A stretch of 14,374 bases of DNA from an uncultured Oscillospiraceae bacterium (GTDB lineage: Bacteria; Bacillota; Clostridia; Oscillospirales; Oscillospiraceae), in contig CAJFPI010000255.1 of NCBI GenBank assembly GCA_904398675.1, positions 1-14,374 of the forward strand, read 5' to 3'. Shown in pieces: positions 1 through 6,351 of the stretch (its first letter is position 1; each line of letters begins with the position of its first letter). The translations under genes were made by a program, and so were the position numbers. The notes beneath the pieces were generated by a model that was not told where the DNA came from, made no database searches, and saw only the letters and a program-made list of their open reading frames with translations.

Positions 1-97
1 CTAACAGCCAGGACGCAGTTTTGCTTTGCCGGACTACATCGGTGTCAAGCAAGCGCTCAATGCCCAGCAGCTCGTCTCCATCAATCGCCCTTGCCAT
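1..97 (-). CDS. Partial phage-type hypothetical protein, runs off the left edge
   Basis: An ATG at 97 opens a frame that stays open for 32 codons to the window edge (MARAIDGDELLGIERLLDTD...). A ribosome site AAAGGAGG sits nine bases upstream of the ATG, and the start overlaps the end of the preceding gene by 17 bases, as at other junctions of this operon. Only the N-terminus is visible, which is too little to assign a family. It is translationally coupled to its upstream neighbour and belongs to the same early operon. Confidence 0.6.
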   Translation of the reverse strand, partial: MARAIDGDELLGIERLLDTDVVRQSKTASWLL

Positions 98-293
98 CTT
101 TCAGCGCCTCCTTTACATCAATAATCCGATACTGGTCGCCGGTTAGGCCGTTTTCAGCCTGATATTCTTTCAAAATCTCTAGGCTGGCAGATGTGGCAAT
201 GTCTTTCCAACGATAGGAATAGACCGGGAAGGAGTGGTTCCCGAGAATGTTCGGATGCACACATTGATCTTTACGTTGTAGGCGGTATCTCAT
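81..293 (-). CDS. 70-aa hypothetical protein
   Basis: The start was set at the ATG at 293 (MRYRLQRKDQ...), not the longer in-frame ATG at 353. A GGAGG lies six bases before the 293 ATG, and this start gives the short (23-base) overlap with the upstream zinc-ribbon gene that is typical here. The product has a basic N-terminus, a central YSYRWKDIATSASLEIL segment and an acidic/basic C-terminal tail ending in KDGKGD. It has no cysteine cluster beyond one Cys and no membrane segment. I do not recognise the family. Its place in the phage operon suggests an accessory early function. Confidence 0.65.
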   Translation of the reverse strand: MRYRLQRKDQCVHPNILGNHSFPVYSYRWKDIATSASLEILKEYQAENGLTGDQYRIIDVKEALKDGKGD

Positions 294-711
294 GCAGCGC
301 CTCCAATCTCTCGAGCAGAATGTCCACAGCCTCGTCCGTCTGGGCGGATCCACAGGCAGGGCAGAATCTAAACCCGTGCCCCCACGGTGTCCTGTACCCG
401 CACACGGAACAGTCCTCGCACTCGTTCATATATGGGGATTCTGTGGGCTTCCACTCTCCCCTCCACACCTTCTCCACCTGCTGCCGGCTGACGGGGCGGA
501 GGGCGGCGATGGCCTTCGCCGCAGCCCGGAGAATAGCGCAGCCCTGGGTAGTGCAGCGGTGTTCATATCCACACCCCAGGCAGGCGAGGCTCCCCGTCTC
601 CACCTTCAGCCTGCCCAGGGCCGCCAGCAGCTCAGCGCGCGCCATCATCGCCCCGGCACCGCCCCGCATCTCCTCCGGATGCTTGACAACATCTGTTTTC
701 GTCATGCTCAT
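271..711 (-). CDS. 146-aa zinc-ribbon protein with two cysteine clusters
   Basis: The ATG at 711 is chosen because GGAGGGG lies just upstream and the ATG overlaps the previous stop as ATGA. The N-terminal part carries CLGCGYEHRCTTQGC (residues about 45-59). The C-terminal part carries CEDCSVCGYRTPWGHGFRFCPACG (about 100-124), whose last CPACG knuckle is a classic zinc-ribbon half. A predicted helical tail (DEAVDILLERLEAL) follows. Such double-cluster proteins are frequent in clostridial phage early operons, as I recall, but have no firm function. Metal binding is inferred from the Cys spacing. A role in nucleic-acid or protein contact is possible but unproven. Confidence 0.75.
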   Translation of the reverse strand: MSMTKTDVVKHPEEMRGGAGAMMARAELLAALGRLKVETGSLACLGCGYEHRCTTQGCAILRAAAKAIAALRPVSRQQVEKVWRGEWKPTESPYMNECEDCSVCGYRTPWGHGFRFCPACGSAQTDEAVDILLERLEALHEIPPTT

Positions 712-866
712 GGCTTTGCCCCTCCGATCCGCATTTGCTCCGGCGTCTCCGCCTTGACGGACACCACCCGGGCGTCCCCGTACCGCTCCAGCCAGTCGGC
801 CAGGGCCTCCTTTACGGCCTGGGCCGTGTCCGGCGGGGCGCTCACCTGGACTGTGATTGTCAGCAC
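708..866 (-). CDS. 52-aa hypothetical protein (GTG start)
   Basis: This small gene fills the gap between 711 and 860. It begins with GTG at 866, preceded by GGAAGGGGGG, overlaps the previous stop by seven bases and ends as ATGA with the next start. The product (VLTITVQVSAPP...TPEQMRIGGAKP) reads as a beta strand, a helix (DTAQAVKEALADWLERYG) and a second strand (ARVVSVKAE), a compact alpha/beta miniprotein. Third-position GC is high, like its neighbours. Family and function are unknown. The coupling at both ends is the main reason to believe it is translated. Confidence 0.65.
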   Translation of the reverse strand: MLTITVQVSAPPDTAQAVKEALADWLERYGDARVVSVKAETPEQMRIGGAKP

Positions 867-1129
867 TCGCCCCGCCCCCCCTTCCTGGCCCGCTCAATGG
901 CGCTCACGTCTACCTCCTGCACCTCCCGGATGGACCGCTGGTACCGGCCGGAGGCCGCGGCAACGGCCGCCAGCAGCTGGGGGGCCGGCACCGCAAAGTG
1001 GTGGGCCAGCGCCTGGGTGAGATAGGCCATGCACCCCAGCAGCTCCTTGTCGGTCCCCTCCATGGAGCAGACCGCATCCATAAAGTCCTCCGAGACGTCC
1101 CGGATCTCAATGCTCAGTTTCGCCATCAT
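860..1129 (-). CDS. 89-aa hypothetical phage protein
   Basis: Two adjacent ATGs (1129 and 1126) are possible starts. AGGAG is three bases from the first and six from the second, so 1126 may be the one used. The product MAKLSIEIRDVSEDFMDAV...SIEVQEVDVSAIERARK-type sequence has one internal helical stretch (ELLGCMAYLTQALAHHFAV) and an Ala-rich helix after it. There are no recognisable catalytic motifs. It overlaps the upstream gene by about 20 bases and the downstream GTG-start gene by seven, so it belongs to the same transcript. Its function cannot be stated. Confidence 0.72.
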   Translation of the reverse strand: MMAKLSIEIRDVSEDFMDAVCSMEGTDKELLGCMAYLTQALAHHFAVPAPQLLAAVAAASGRYQRSIREVQEVDVSAIERARKGGRGEC

Positions 1130-1376
1130 GCGCTCCTTTCTCCGCCGCCCGGCCCTGGCCGCCGGCAGACTTTTCTTTTCGCAGATCTTGGATCTCCTCT
1201 GTTGATCTCCCCGCCGCCCCGGCGCCCGGCGGCTCCTCTAACTCATCCAGGATGGCCCGGGCCAGCCCCACGGAGAATTTCACCGGCCCCCTGGTTCCGG
1301 CCTTTGCCAGCTGCCGGCGCAGCTCTGCCAGGATCTCCGCCCGGCTGGGCGGGGTGGGCGGTCTGTGGTGTTTCAT
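1107..1376 (-). CDS. 89-aa hypothetical protein, charged and Pro-rich
   Basis: The ATG at 1376 shares ATGA with the stop of parB and has GGAGGAGGGG just upstream inside parB, which fixes the start. The product (MKHHRPPTPPSRAEILAELRRQLAKAG...) has a Pro-rich N-terminus, an amphipathic helix, a short conserved-looking KFSVGLARAILDELEEP segment, and a disordered, Gly/Ala/Lys-rich tail. I do not recognise the family. Direct coupling to parB may mean it works with the partition proteins, but position is the only evidence for that. Confidence 0.7.
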   Translation of the reverse strand: MKHHRPPTPPSRAEILAELRRQLAKAGTRGPVKFSVGLARAILDELEEPPGAGAAGRSTEEIQDLRKEKSAGGQGRAAEKGAHDGETEH

Positions 1377-3115
1377 TGGTCCCCCTCCTCCGGCAGGGGT
1401 ACCCAGCCCACACACCTGGCGTCAATGGATACCCCGCCCTTTTTAAAGGCGTACTGCTGCAGGAGATGGTCATACCAGGCCGCCTGCCGGATCACGGTTC
1501 CCTCTGCGTCGAATTTGGCATACACCGGCCGGGACCGCTCCGGCGCCTCCGTCCGCCAGGCCGGGGCGGGCGCCGCCTCCCCCGGCGGGCTCCAGGGCAT
1601 CCAGGACGCCACCTCCTCCAGCTCATGCCCAATACCGCAGCTGTCAAGAGCCAGATCCAGCCATGTGCCGCAGCGGAAGATCCCCAGGGTGAAGTCCCCG
1701 CCCCCCTCCATCGTCACGGCCAGCTGCCCCTCTGCCGGCGTCACGCTGGCGGGATACCAGACATTCCCGTCCCCGGGAGCAGGCGCGCCCTGGGGCGCAG
1801 GAGCGGACGTTTCCTCTTCCGGCACCGCGGGTTCCGCAGCAGTCGCCTCCCGCTGTATCGGCAGGCCCCCCAGCTCGTCGCTGACGTCCAGCAGATAGTC
1901 CGTGCTGCATTGGAGGACCTTGGCGGTGGCCGCCGGGTCGTGGCACCGGCCTGGCTCCAGACAGGCCGAGGACCAGACGCTGCCCTCGGGGAATTGGCCG
2001 GCGGCGTAGGCCCGGACTGTGGCCACGTCGTAGCTGCGGTAGTAGTCCCAGGGGAAGGTGGCGTCGTCCGGCAGGTCCGCCGCCTCAATGGCCCGGAGCA
2101 GCCGCTGGGCATAGCCCTGGGTTTCCGCCTTGTATTGGTCCGAGAGGGCATCCTTCCGGGCAGCCTCCCTGGCCTTCGCCTCGTCTCTGGCATCCTTCCG
2201 CACTGCCTTAGCCTTGCTGCACATCCGCTCACAGGGGGAGTAATTGCGCTGTGCCTCCTTGCAGTTCAGGCAGCAGGTCAGGCCGCCGCACATGTCGCCC
2301 ACATAGCCGCAGGCGGCGTCGCGGCGGAGGAAGGCGTCGCCCCGGGTACACTTCTTCCCGTCCGGACATTGGAGCTCCGGCTCCCACCGCCAGCCCTCCT
2401 CGTATCGTTTCACGAGATGCTCTGCCCGCATGCCGGAGGGAGGCTCCGGGCAGACCTTTGCCAGGCGCGCCTGGAAGTCCGCCGGCAGCCGGGCCAGGGC
2501 ATAGGCCGTCTGCTCCGGCAGCTTGTCCTTCTCGAAGAGGGCCATGTAATCGGGGATCAGTCTCTCCCGGATCACCTTCAGCCGCCCCAGCTTGGGGGCG
2601 GACACCCGGCAGGCCGCCGCCACCTGATCCCGCATCCGGCCGGGGAACTGGTAGCCCTCCTCCTTGAGCTGATAGAGCGACAGCTCTATCTCACGGGCCT
2701 GTTTCATGGTCTCCGCGCTGGTGAGGACCCGGGCGGTGGAGTTGGCCAGGATCAGCAGCAGCCTGGCCATGGCCTCGCTGCGGAAGGTCCGCACCAGGCA
2801 GGGTACCAGCCGCAGGTCCTCCCTGGGGTGCTCCTTGTCCTCCACCAGCTGCTCAATGGCGGCCCGGCGGCGGTGGCCGGAGATCAGGCGGTATTTCCCG
2901 CCCTCTGCCGGCGTCACCACCAGGGGATCCAGCAGGCCCTCCATGGCGATGGAATCCGCCAGAGGCCCCAGATCCCGCAGGCCGTAGAAGTTCCGCTCGT
3001 TGGGGAGGATGTCCTCCAGCGGGATGCGCTGCACCTGTGCAGCGGATGTGTCCAAGTCGGACACCGCCGCGCCCTCCAGGCTCCGGGCAAAGGCGCCCAG
3101 GTCAAATTTCGCCAC
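1373..3115 (-). CDS. parB: ParB-family partition protein with Cys cluster and C-terminal extension
   Basis: The start is GTG at 3115 with GGAGGTGAG upstream, overlapping parA by 14 bases. Residues about 28-135 form the ParB N-domain: IPLEDILPNERNFYGL, then ISGHRRRAA (78-86, matching the GxRRxxA CTP-binding motif), then LANSTARVLTSAE (123-135). A helix-turn-helix follows (about 160-185, DQVAAACRVSAPKLGRLK). Residues 250-299 hold nine Cys, probably a zinc-binding insert. CSTDYLLDVSDELG (403-416) resembles the tail of XRE regulators. After a linker, two repeated modules end in WMPWSPP (505-511) and WVPLPEE (571-577), like DUF551. At 580 aa it is about twice a chromosomal ParB. It probably binds the palindromes at 3048 and 10761. 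Confidence 0.9.
   Translation of the reverse strand: MAKFDLGAFARSLEGAAVSDLDTSAAQVQRIPLEDILPNERNFYGLRDLGPLADSIAMEGLLDPLVVTPAEGGKYRLISGHRRRAAIEQLVEDKEHPREDLRLVPCLVRTFRSEAMARLLLILANSTARVLTSAETMKQAREIELSLYQLKEEGYQFPGRMRDQVAAACRVSAPKLGRLKVIRERLIPDYMALFEKDKLPEQTAYALARLPADFQARLAKVCPEPPSGMRAEHLVKRYEEGWRWEPELQCPDGKKCTRGDAFLRRDAACGYVGDMCGGLTCCLNCKEAQRNYSPCERMCSKAKAVRKDARDEAKAREAARKDALSDQYKAETQGYAQRLLRAIEAADLPDDATFPWDYYRSYDVATVRAYAAGQFPEGSVWSSACLEPGRCHDPAATAKVLQCSTDYLLDVSDELGGLPIQREATAAEPAVPEEETSAPAPQGAPAPGDGNVWYPASVTPAEGQLAVTMEGGGDFTLGIFRCGTWLDLALDSCGIGHELEEVASWMPWSPPGEAAPAPAWRTEAPERSRPVYAKFDAEGTVIRQAAWYDHLLQQYAFKKGGVSIDARCVGWVPLPEEGDQ
3047..3067. promoter_or_regulatory. Candidate parS centromere site, copy 1 (inside parB)
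   Basis: Positions 3048-3064 read GTGTCCAAGTCGGACAC, a palindrome with perfect 6-bp arms around a 5-bp centre. The same 17 bp plus four flanking bases recur in inverted orientation at 10758-10778, giving 21 identical bases. In parB this stretch encodes residues 17-23 (AVSDLDT). ParB sites of about 16-18 bp inside or beside parAB are normal for ParABS systems. Assignment as parS is inference; the repeat and the symmetry are seen directly. Confidence 0.6.
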
Positions 3116-3896
3116 GGTCCCTCACCTCCCCGAAGATCTCCCGGGCCAGGGCGCGGAAGTCCCGTCCGGCGCTGCTGGTGGGACTGTAGGAGGGCAGCGC
3201 CGTCTTGTCGATGGTGCTCTCCGGCACCTTTTCGCTGCGGCGGATCACCGTCTCAAACACCGGCAGGCCCATGCGCCGCAGCAGCGCCTCCCCCTGCTCC
3301 ACCACCGGGCAGCGGCGCCACTGGTTCAAAAGCACCCCCGTTACCCGCAGCCGGGGATTTACCTGCCGCAGGCTCTGGATCTGCCGGGCCATGTCCACCA
3401 TGCCCTCCAGGGAAAAGCCGTCCGCCAGCACCGGCAGGATCACCTCCTCCGCTGCCAGCAGCGCCGCGCTGGAGGCTGCGGTAAAGCCCGGCGGGCAGTC
3501 AAAGAGCACCACGTCCACGCCGACTTCCGCCCCCTCGTCCTCAGCCGCTGCCTCCACAAACTGTCTGAGACCGCCGAGGCTGGCCCCGCCCCGGGTGATG
3601 GCGGCGATGTCCAGGCGGTAGAGCCCGGAGCTGGCCGGCAGCAACAGCAGCCCTGGCCCCGCCTCCGTCACGTTGTCGCTCCAGAGGACTTCTCCCGTTC
3701 CCTCCAGCACCTCCGCCACCGTGAGGGCGTCCTCCGGCAGATCCGGGCAGAAAAACCGGGTCAGGTTGCACTGCCCGTCGCAGTCCACCATCAGCACCCG
3801 CTTTCCGTATTCCGCCGCCAGGATATGGGCCAGGGAGATGGTGGTGACGGTCTTGCCCACCCCGCCCTTCAGGTTAGATATGGCAATGCTCCGCAT
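3102..3896 (-). CDS. parA: ParA-type partition ATPase
   Basis: This is a 264-aa ParA/Soj-like ATPase. The ATG at 3896 is used because GAGGAGGT lies nine bases upstream, inside an upstream in-frame extension. It shows the deviant Walker A motif KGGVGKT (residues 10-16, with the signature first Lys), the A' motif DCDGQCNLT (about 38-46) and Walker B VVLFDCPPGF (about 115-125). It lacks the N-terminal HTH of large plasmid ParAs, so it is the short chromosomal/type Ib-like form. It would form an ATP-dependent nucleoid-bound gradient that moves ParB-parS complexes. It precedes parB with a 14-base overlap, so the pair is translationally coupled. Confidence 0.94.
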   Translation of the reverse strand: MRSIAISNLKGGVGKTVTTISLAHILAAEYGKRVLMVDCDGQCNLTRFFCPDLPEDALTVAEVLEGTGEVLWSDNVTEAGPGLLLLPASSGLYRLDIAAITRGGASLGGLRQFVEAAAEDEGAEVGVDVVLFDCPPGFTAASSAALLAAEEVILPVLADGFSLEGMVDMARQIQSLRQVNPRLRVTGVLLNQWRRCPVVEQGEALLRRMGLPVFETVIRRSEKVPESTIDKTALPSYSPTSSAGRDFRALAREIFGEVRDRGEI

Positions 3897-4050
3897 CGTA
3901 CGACACCTCCTCAATGATCTCCGCGGCCAGCTCCAGCACCCGGGCCACCCGCAGGTGGTCCCGGCGCAGGGCCGGGTCCTGCATAATATCCGCCAGCGCC
4001 CTGTGGCGCTTGATTTCCGCCCGCAGCAGGGCGGCAGTGTGTGTATCCAT
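3874..4050 (-). CDS. 58-aa helical hypothetical protein upstream of parA
   Basis: The start at 4050 is supported by AGGAGGAA a few bases upstream, and the gene ends 23 bases inside the parA start. The product (MDTHTAALLRAEIKRHRALADIMQ...) is almost wholly helical, with a charged amphipathic pattern and a Cys-His at its end (DAEHCHI). There is no membrane segment. It lies between the helicase and parA with coupling on the parA side. I do not recognise it. A small regulator or adaptor of the partition or replication module is possible, but only from context. Confidence 0.68.
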   Translation of the reverse strand: MDTHTAALLRAEIKRHRALADIMQDPALRRDHLRVARVLELAAEIIEEVSYDAEHCHI

Positions 4051-4060
4051 AGCGTTCCTC

Positions 4061-5392
4061 CTATACCGGCTCATCCCCGGTTTCCCGGATCTCCTCCAGC
4101 GTCACCTGCGTTCCGGCCTTCTCCCAGCCGTACACCCGGTCCGGCGCGCCCCCCAGGGGATAAAACCGCTTGCTCTTCACATCAAATTCCAACTGGATCT
4201 CCTTCGTCCCGCCAAAGGTCCGGTTCTTCAGGCACTGCAGGGTGGTGACGCTCCGCAGCTTTCCCTGCAGCTCCGCCTGGCCCCGGCCCAGGGCAAACAC
4301 GCTGTCCGCCCGGTTGGGGAGATCGCCGCTGCCGCCGATGTCGTCCATCTGCAGCGCCTTGCGGCCCTTGTCCGCCTTTCGGGGATGGGCCACCAGGTGG
4401 ACGTGGACGCCCCCCTGCTTGGCGAAGGCCGCCAGGGCGCCGGCGAAGTTGGACTGGGCGCGGAAATAGTCCCCGTCCCGGCTGTGCCGGAGGCCCACGG
4501 TCATGATGTTGTCCACCAGGAACACCTCCGCCCCATAGCAGCGCCGGGCGTTGTCAAAGACCTGGAGGATGCTCTCCTCGCTGTGGCTGGAGGCGGCGCC
4601 GATGTCGTAGAGGAAGAACCGCCGGTCCCACCACTCGTCCACCCGCTTTTGCACCGACGACGCCACGGCGGCCATCTTCCGCCCGGTCTCCCGGTCCTCG
4701 TAGACGCCCACATGCGCCGGCCCCGCGGCCTGGATGGTAAGCCAGGACTTGAATTGCCCGGCGTCCAGCTCCCCCGAGTAGGCGCACACCACCGCCCCCT
4801 GGTCCACCGCCTCCAGCAGCAGCTGACCCAAGAGGGTGCTCTTGCCCCGGCCCCGTTCCCCGGTCCAGAGGCTCAGCTGCCCGGCATAAAACCCGCCGGT
4901 GAACCGATCCAGGGCGGGGATGCCAGAGCGGTACCGGACAGCAGCCCCCCGGTCCAGGGGCGCCACGTCCGAGAGGTTCACAAGGCCGTAGATGGGCAGC
5001 TCCCTGGCGTCCAGCAGCAGCTCGCTCAGGCGGGAGAGGCCAAACTGCGCCCGGAAGGCCGCCACGCTCCCACAGCCCCGGAAGGCGTTTTCGGCGGGTA
5101 TGTACACCGTGAGCCCCGGCAGCACCCGGCGCAGGCTCTCCAGCATCCGCTGCCGCCGCGCCCCGTCGGCCACGGGGAGGAAGACGTAGGGAAAGGCGCG
5201 GAAAAAGCCCTCACATCGGGCCAGATCCTCCCACCGGCCCCCGTCCGCCAGTTTGACGGCGTTGATCCCCGCCGCCTGCACGTCCTCCGCCGTCTCGCAC
5301 AGCCACAGCCCCGTGGGCTGCCGGGGATCCATGAAGAGGCGGTCAAAGGTGAGAAAGCTCTGAGCCTTCAAAAGCTCTTCAGCGAACGTCAT
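4061..5392 (-). CDS. DnaB-family replicative helicase with degenerate TOPRIM-like N-domain
   Basis: The 443-aa product starts at the ATG at 5392 (GGAGAGGAGG upstream, 14-base overlap with the initiator gene). Residues 150-443 are a superfamily 4 helicase core: Walker A GERGRGKST (178-186), Walker B VFLVDNIM (290-297), H3 HVHLVAHPRK (330-339), GGSGDLPNRADS (353-364) and the LKNRTFGGTKEI arginine-finger region (388-399). Residues 27-145 look like a worn TOPRIM fold: LWLCETAEDVQAAGINAV resembles the glutamate motif, and FPYVFLPVADGARR stands where DxD should be, with the acids mostly missing. That order (TOPRIM then RecA core) resembles Twinkle/T7 gp4 without the zinc finger. It is probably the element's own helicase, loaded by the upstream initiator. 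Confidence 0.88.
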   Translation of the reverse strand: MTFAEELLKAQSFLTFDRLFMDPRQPTGLWLCETAEDVQAAGINAVKLADGGRWEDLARCEGFFRAFPYVFLPVADGARRQRMLESLRRVLPGLTVYIPAENAFRGCGSVAAFRAQFGLSRLSELLLDARELPIYGLVNLSDVAPLDRGAAVRYRSGIPALDRFTGGFYAGQLSLWTGERGRGKSTLLGQLLLEAVDQGAVVCAYSGELDAGQFKSWLTIQAAGPAHVGVYEDRETGRKMAAVASSVQKRVDEWWDRRFFLYDIGAASSHSEESILQVFDNARRCYGAEVFLVDNIMTVGLRHSRDGDYFRAQSNFAGALAAFAKQGGVHVHLVAHPRKADKGRKALQMDDIGGSGDLPNRADSVFALGRGQAELQGKLRSVTTLQCLKNRTFGGTKEIQLEFDVKSKRFYPLGGAPDRVYGWEKAGTQVTLEEIRETGDEPV

Positions 5393-6161
5393 CCCAGGGA
5401 TCCTCCTCTCCGTCTGTCTCCGCCGGCGCCGATGGAGCCACATCCTCCCACCGCCGGCCGCCCAGCCAGGTGGAGGCGTAGGGGATGCCGATGCCCCGGC
5501 GCCACTCGTCGCTCTCCAGCTGCCGCACCAGGGCCTGGGCCATGGTTTCGATCAGCTCCTCCGAGGGCCGCAGCTTGTCCCACGCCCGGATGGCCCCCTG
5601 CCGGTTCTCCCCCCGGCACCGGGTGCGGTAGAAGGTCCAGAACGCCTCGAACCGCTCCGGTTTCCAGTCCGCCGTCTCCTTTGTCCGCCTGGCGCGCCTT
5701 GCCCCCTGTGGGGGTATGGGGGTATTATTCTCTGTAGTCTCTTCTTGTACCTTTATACATTTTCCGATTTCGTCCCGGGCATTTTCCGGTTTCGTCCCAT
5801 CCATTTTCCGATTTCGTCTTTTGCTCAGGCCCTCCATCCCGTCGTCATACAGGGCCAAAATTTCGTCGCTGGGGGCGTACCACAATGTGCGGACCTGACG
5901 GTCGGCGTTGTAGTCCCCCACCAGCAGCGCGCCCCCCGCCCGGAGCTTGGCGATGAGGCGCTTGATCTGAGACGCTGACCAGAGGGGGTAGAGCTCCGCC
6001 AGGCCCCGCATAGTGGCATACATCCAGTAGCGGCCGTCGTGGTAGTGCTGCCCCTCCGCCTTGTTTTTCTGCGTCCAGTAGACGATATTGTGCAAAAAAA
6101 TAGCCGCATCCGCACCGTATTCCGCAGCAAGATCCATGCGGCACGTCAATGTTTGGAGCAT
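5379..6161 (-). CDS. Replication initiator / helicase-loader-like protein containing iterons in its gene
   Basis: The 260-aa protein starts at the ATG at 6161 behind AAGGGGGG. Residues 1-105 look like a winged-helix domain (RYWMYATMRGLAELYPLWSASQIKRLIAKLRAGGALLVGDYN). A basic linker (112-165) follows, then a helical C-domain ending in IPYASTWLGGRRWED (227-240), a signature of DnaD/replisome-organiser-type phage proteins that precede the helicase gene. The linker codons 115-135 are made of three 22-bp-spaced direct repeats, which by analogy with lambda O would be the binding sites of the initiator itself. It overlaps the helicase gene by 14 bases. The assignment to initiator is from layout and motifs, not from a database match. 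Confidence 0.8.
   Translation of the reverse strand: MLQTLTCRMDLAAEYGADAAIFLHNIVYWTQKNKAEGQHYHDGRYWMYATMRGLAELYPLWSASQIKRLIAKLRAGGALLVGDYNADRQVRTLWYAPSDEILALYDDGMEGLSKRRNRKMDGTKPENARDEIGKCIKVQEETTENNTPIPPQGARRARRTKETADWKPERFEAFWTFYRTRCRGENRQGAIRAWDKLRPSEELIETMAQALVRQLESDEWRRGIGIPYASTWLGGRRWEDVAPSAPAETDGEEDPWDDVR
5725..5820. other. Probable replication origin (iterons plus AT-rich stretch)
   Basis: Three direct repeats (5758-5820) lie next to an AT-richer stretch (about 5725-5760) in otherwise strongly GC-rich DNA, all inside the linker part of the initiator gene. This matches the lambda-type arrangement, in which the initiator gene contains its own origin with iterons followed by a DNA-unwinding element. 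Function is inferred from the layout. Confidence 0.6.
5758..5820. repeat. Three iteron-like direct repeats, 22-bp period
   Basis: The copies are at 5758-5776, 5780-5798 and 5802-5820, with plus-strand consensus CATTTTCCGATTTCGTCCC. Copy 2 differs at one base and copy 3 at the last two. The period is exactly 22 bp, about two helical turns. Because 22 is not a multiple of 3, the copies are read in three different frames of the gene (giving RRNRKM, TKPENA and DEIGKC), so the DNA and not the peptide has been conserved. Confidence 0.85.
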
Positions 6162-6176
6162 AGTCGCTTTCCCCCC

Positions 6177-6205
6177 TTGCTTTTTCGGCTGCTTTGTGAT
6201 ATCCT
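6177..6205 (+). promoter_or_regulatory. Weak candidate plus-strand promoter antisense to the initiator leader
   Basis: TTGCTT (6177-6182) and TATCCT (6200-6205) are separated by 17 bp. The boxes match consensus at 3/6 and 4/6 positions. It matters only because a strong plus-strand terminator lies 46 bases downstream with no plus-strand gene between them. Together they could make an RNA of about 75 nt opposite the initiator leader. Confidence 0.25.
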
Positions 6206-6250
6206 AGTTTTGTCATTGGAGGCACGGTCTTCGTACCGTTCTCCCCCCTG

Positions 6251-6287
6251 GCCGGCCGGCAGCTTGTCCCTGCCGGCCGGCTTTTTT
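6251..6287 (+). terminator. Strong Rho-independent terminator, plus-strand orientation
   Basis: GCCGGCCGGCAG (6251-6262) pairs perfectly with CTGCCGGCCGGC (6270-6281) around a 7-base loop, followed by six T at 6282-6287 on the plus strand. On the minus strand, where all the genes here lie, no T-run follows the hairpin. It therefore should stop plus-strand transcription and would only act as a leader hairpin for the initiator transcript. Confidence 0.75.
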
Positions 6288-6322
6288 GCTGTAAAGTTCA
6301 CTGGCTTGTCCCCTTTTCTCCC

Positions 6323-6340
6323 AGCGGCCTTTTGGCCGCT
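6323..6340. other. Short hairpin downstream of the 72-aa gene
   Basis: AGCGGCC (6323-6329) and GGCCGCT (6334-6340) form a 7-bp perfect stem with a TTTT loop. A T-rich stretch follows on the plus strand (GTATTTCTTTTTC), and none follows on the minus strand. It sits just past the stop of the 72-aa minus-strand gene. It could be a processing hairpin in the operon mRNA or a weak plus-strand terminator. Confidence 0.4.
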
Positions 6341-6351
6341 GTATTTCTTTT

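Noticed and set aside
857..3484. An 875-codon open frame on the plus strand
   Set aside because: It lies opposite parB and its neighbours, is rich in Pro, Gly, Arg and Ala as expected of antisense frames in GC-rich DNA, has no ribosome site, and shows no domain.
3914..5737. A 607-codon open frame on the plus strand
   Set aside because: It is antisense to the helicase and initiator genes, has low-complexity composition and no start signal.
5758..5820. CRISPR array
   Set aside because: Only three units with 3-bp gaps, no spacers of useful length and no cas genes; they are iteron-like repeats.
5845..6225. A 126-codon minus-strand frame starting upstream of the initiator
   Set aside because: It begins without a usable ribosome site and overlaps the initiator gene in another frame; it is probably an artefact of the leader.
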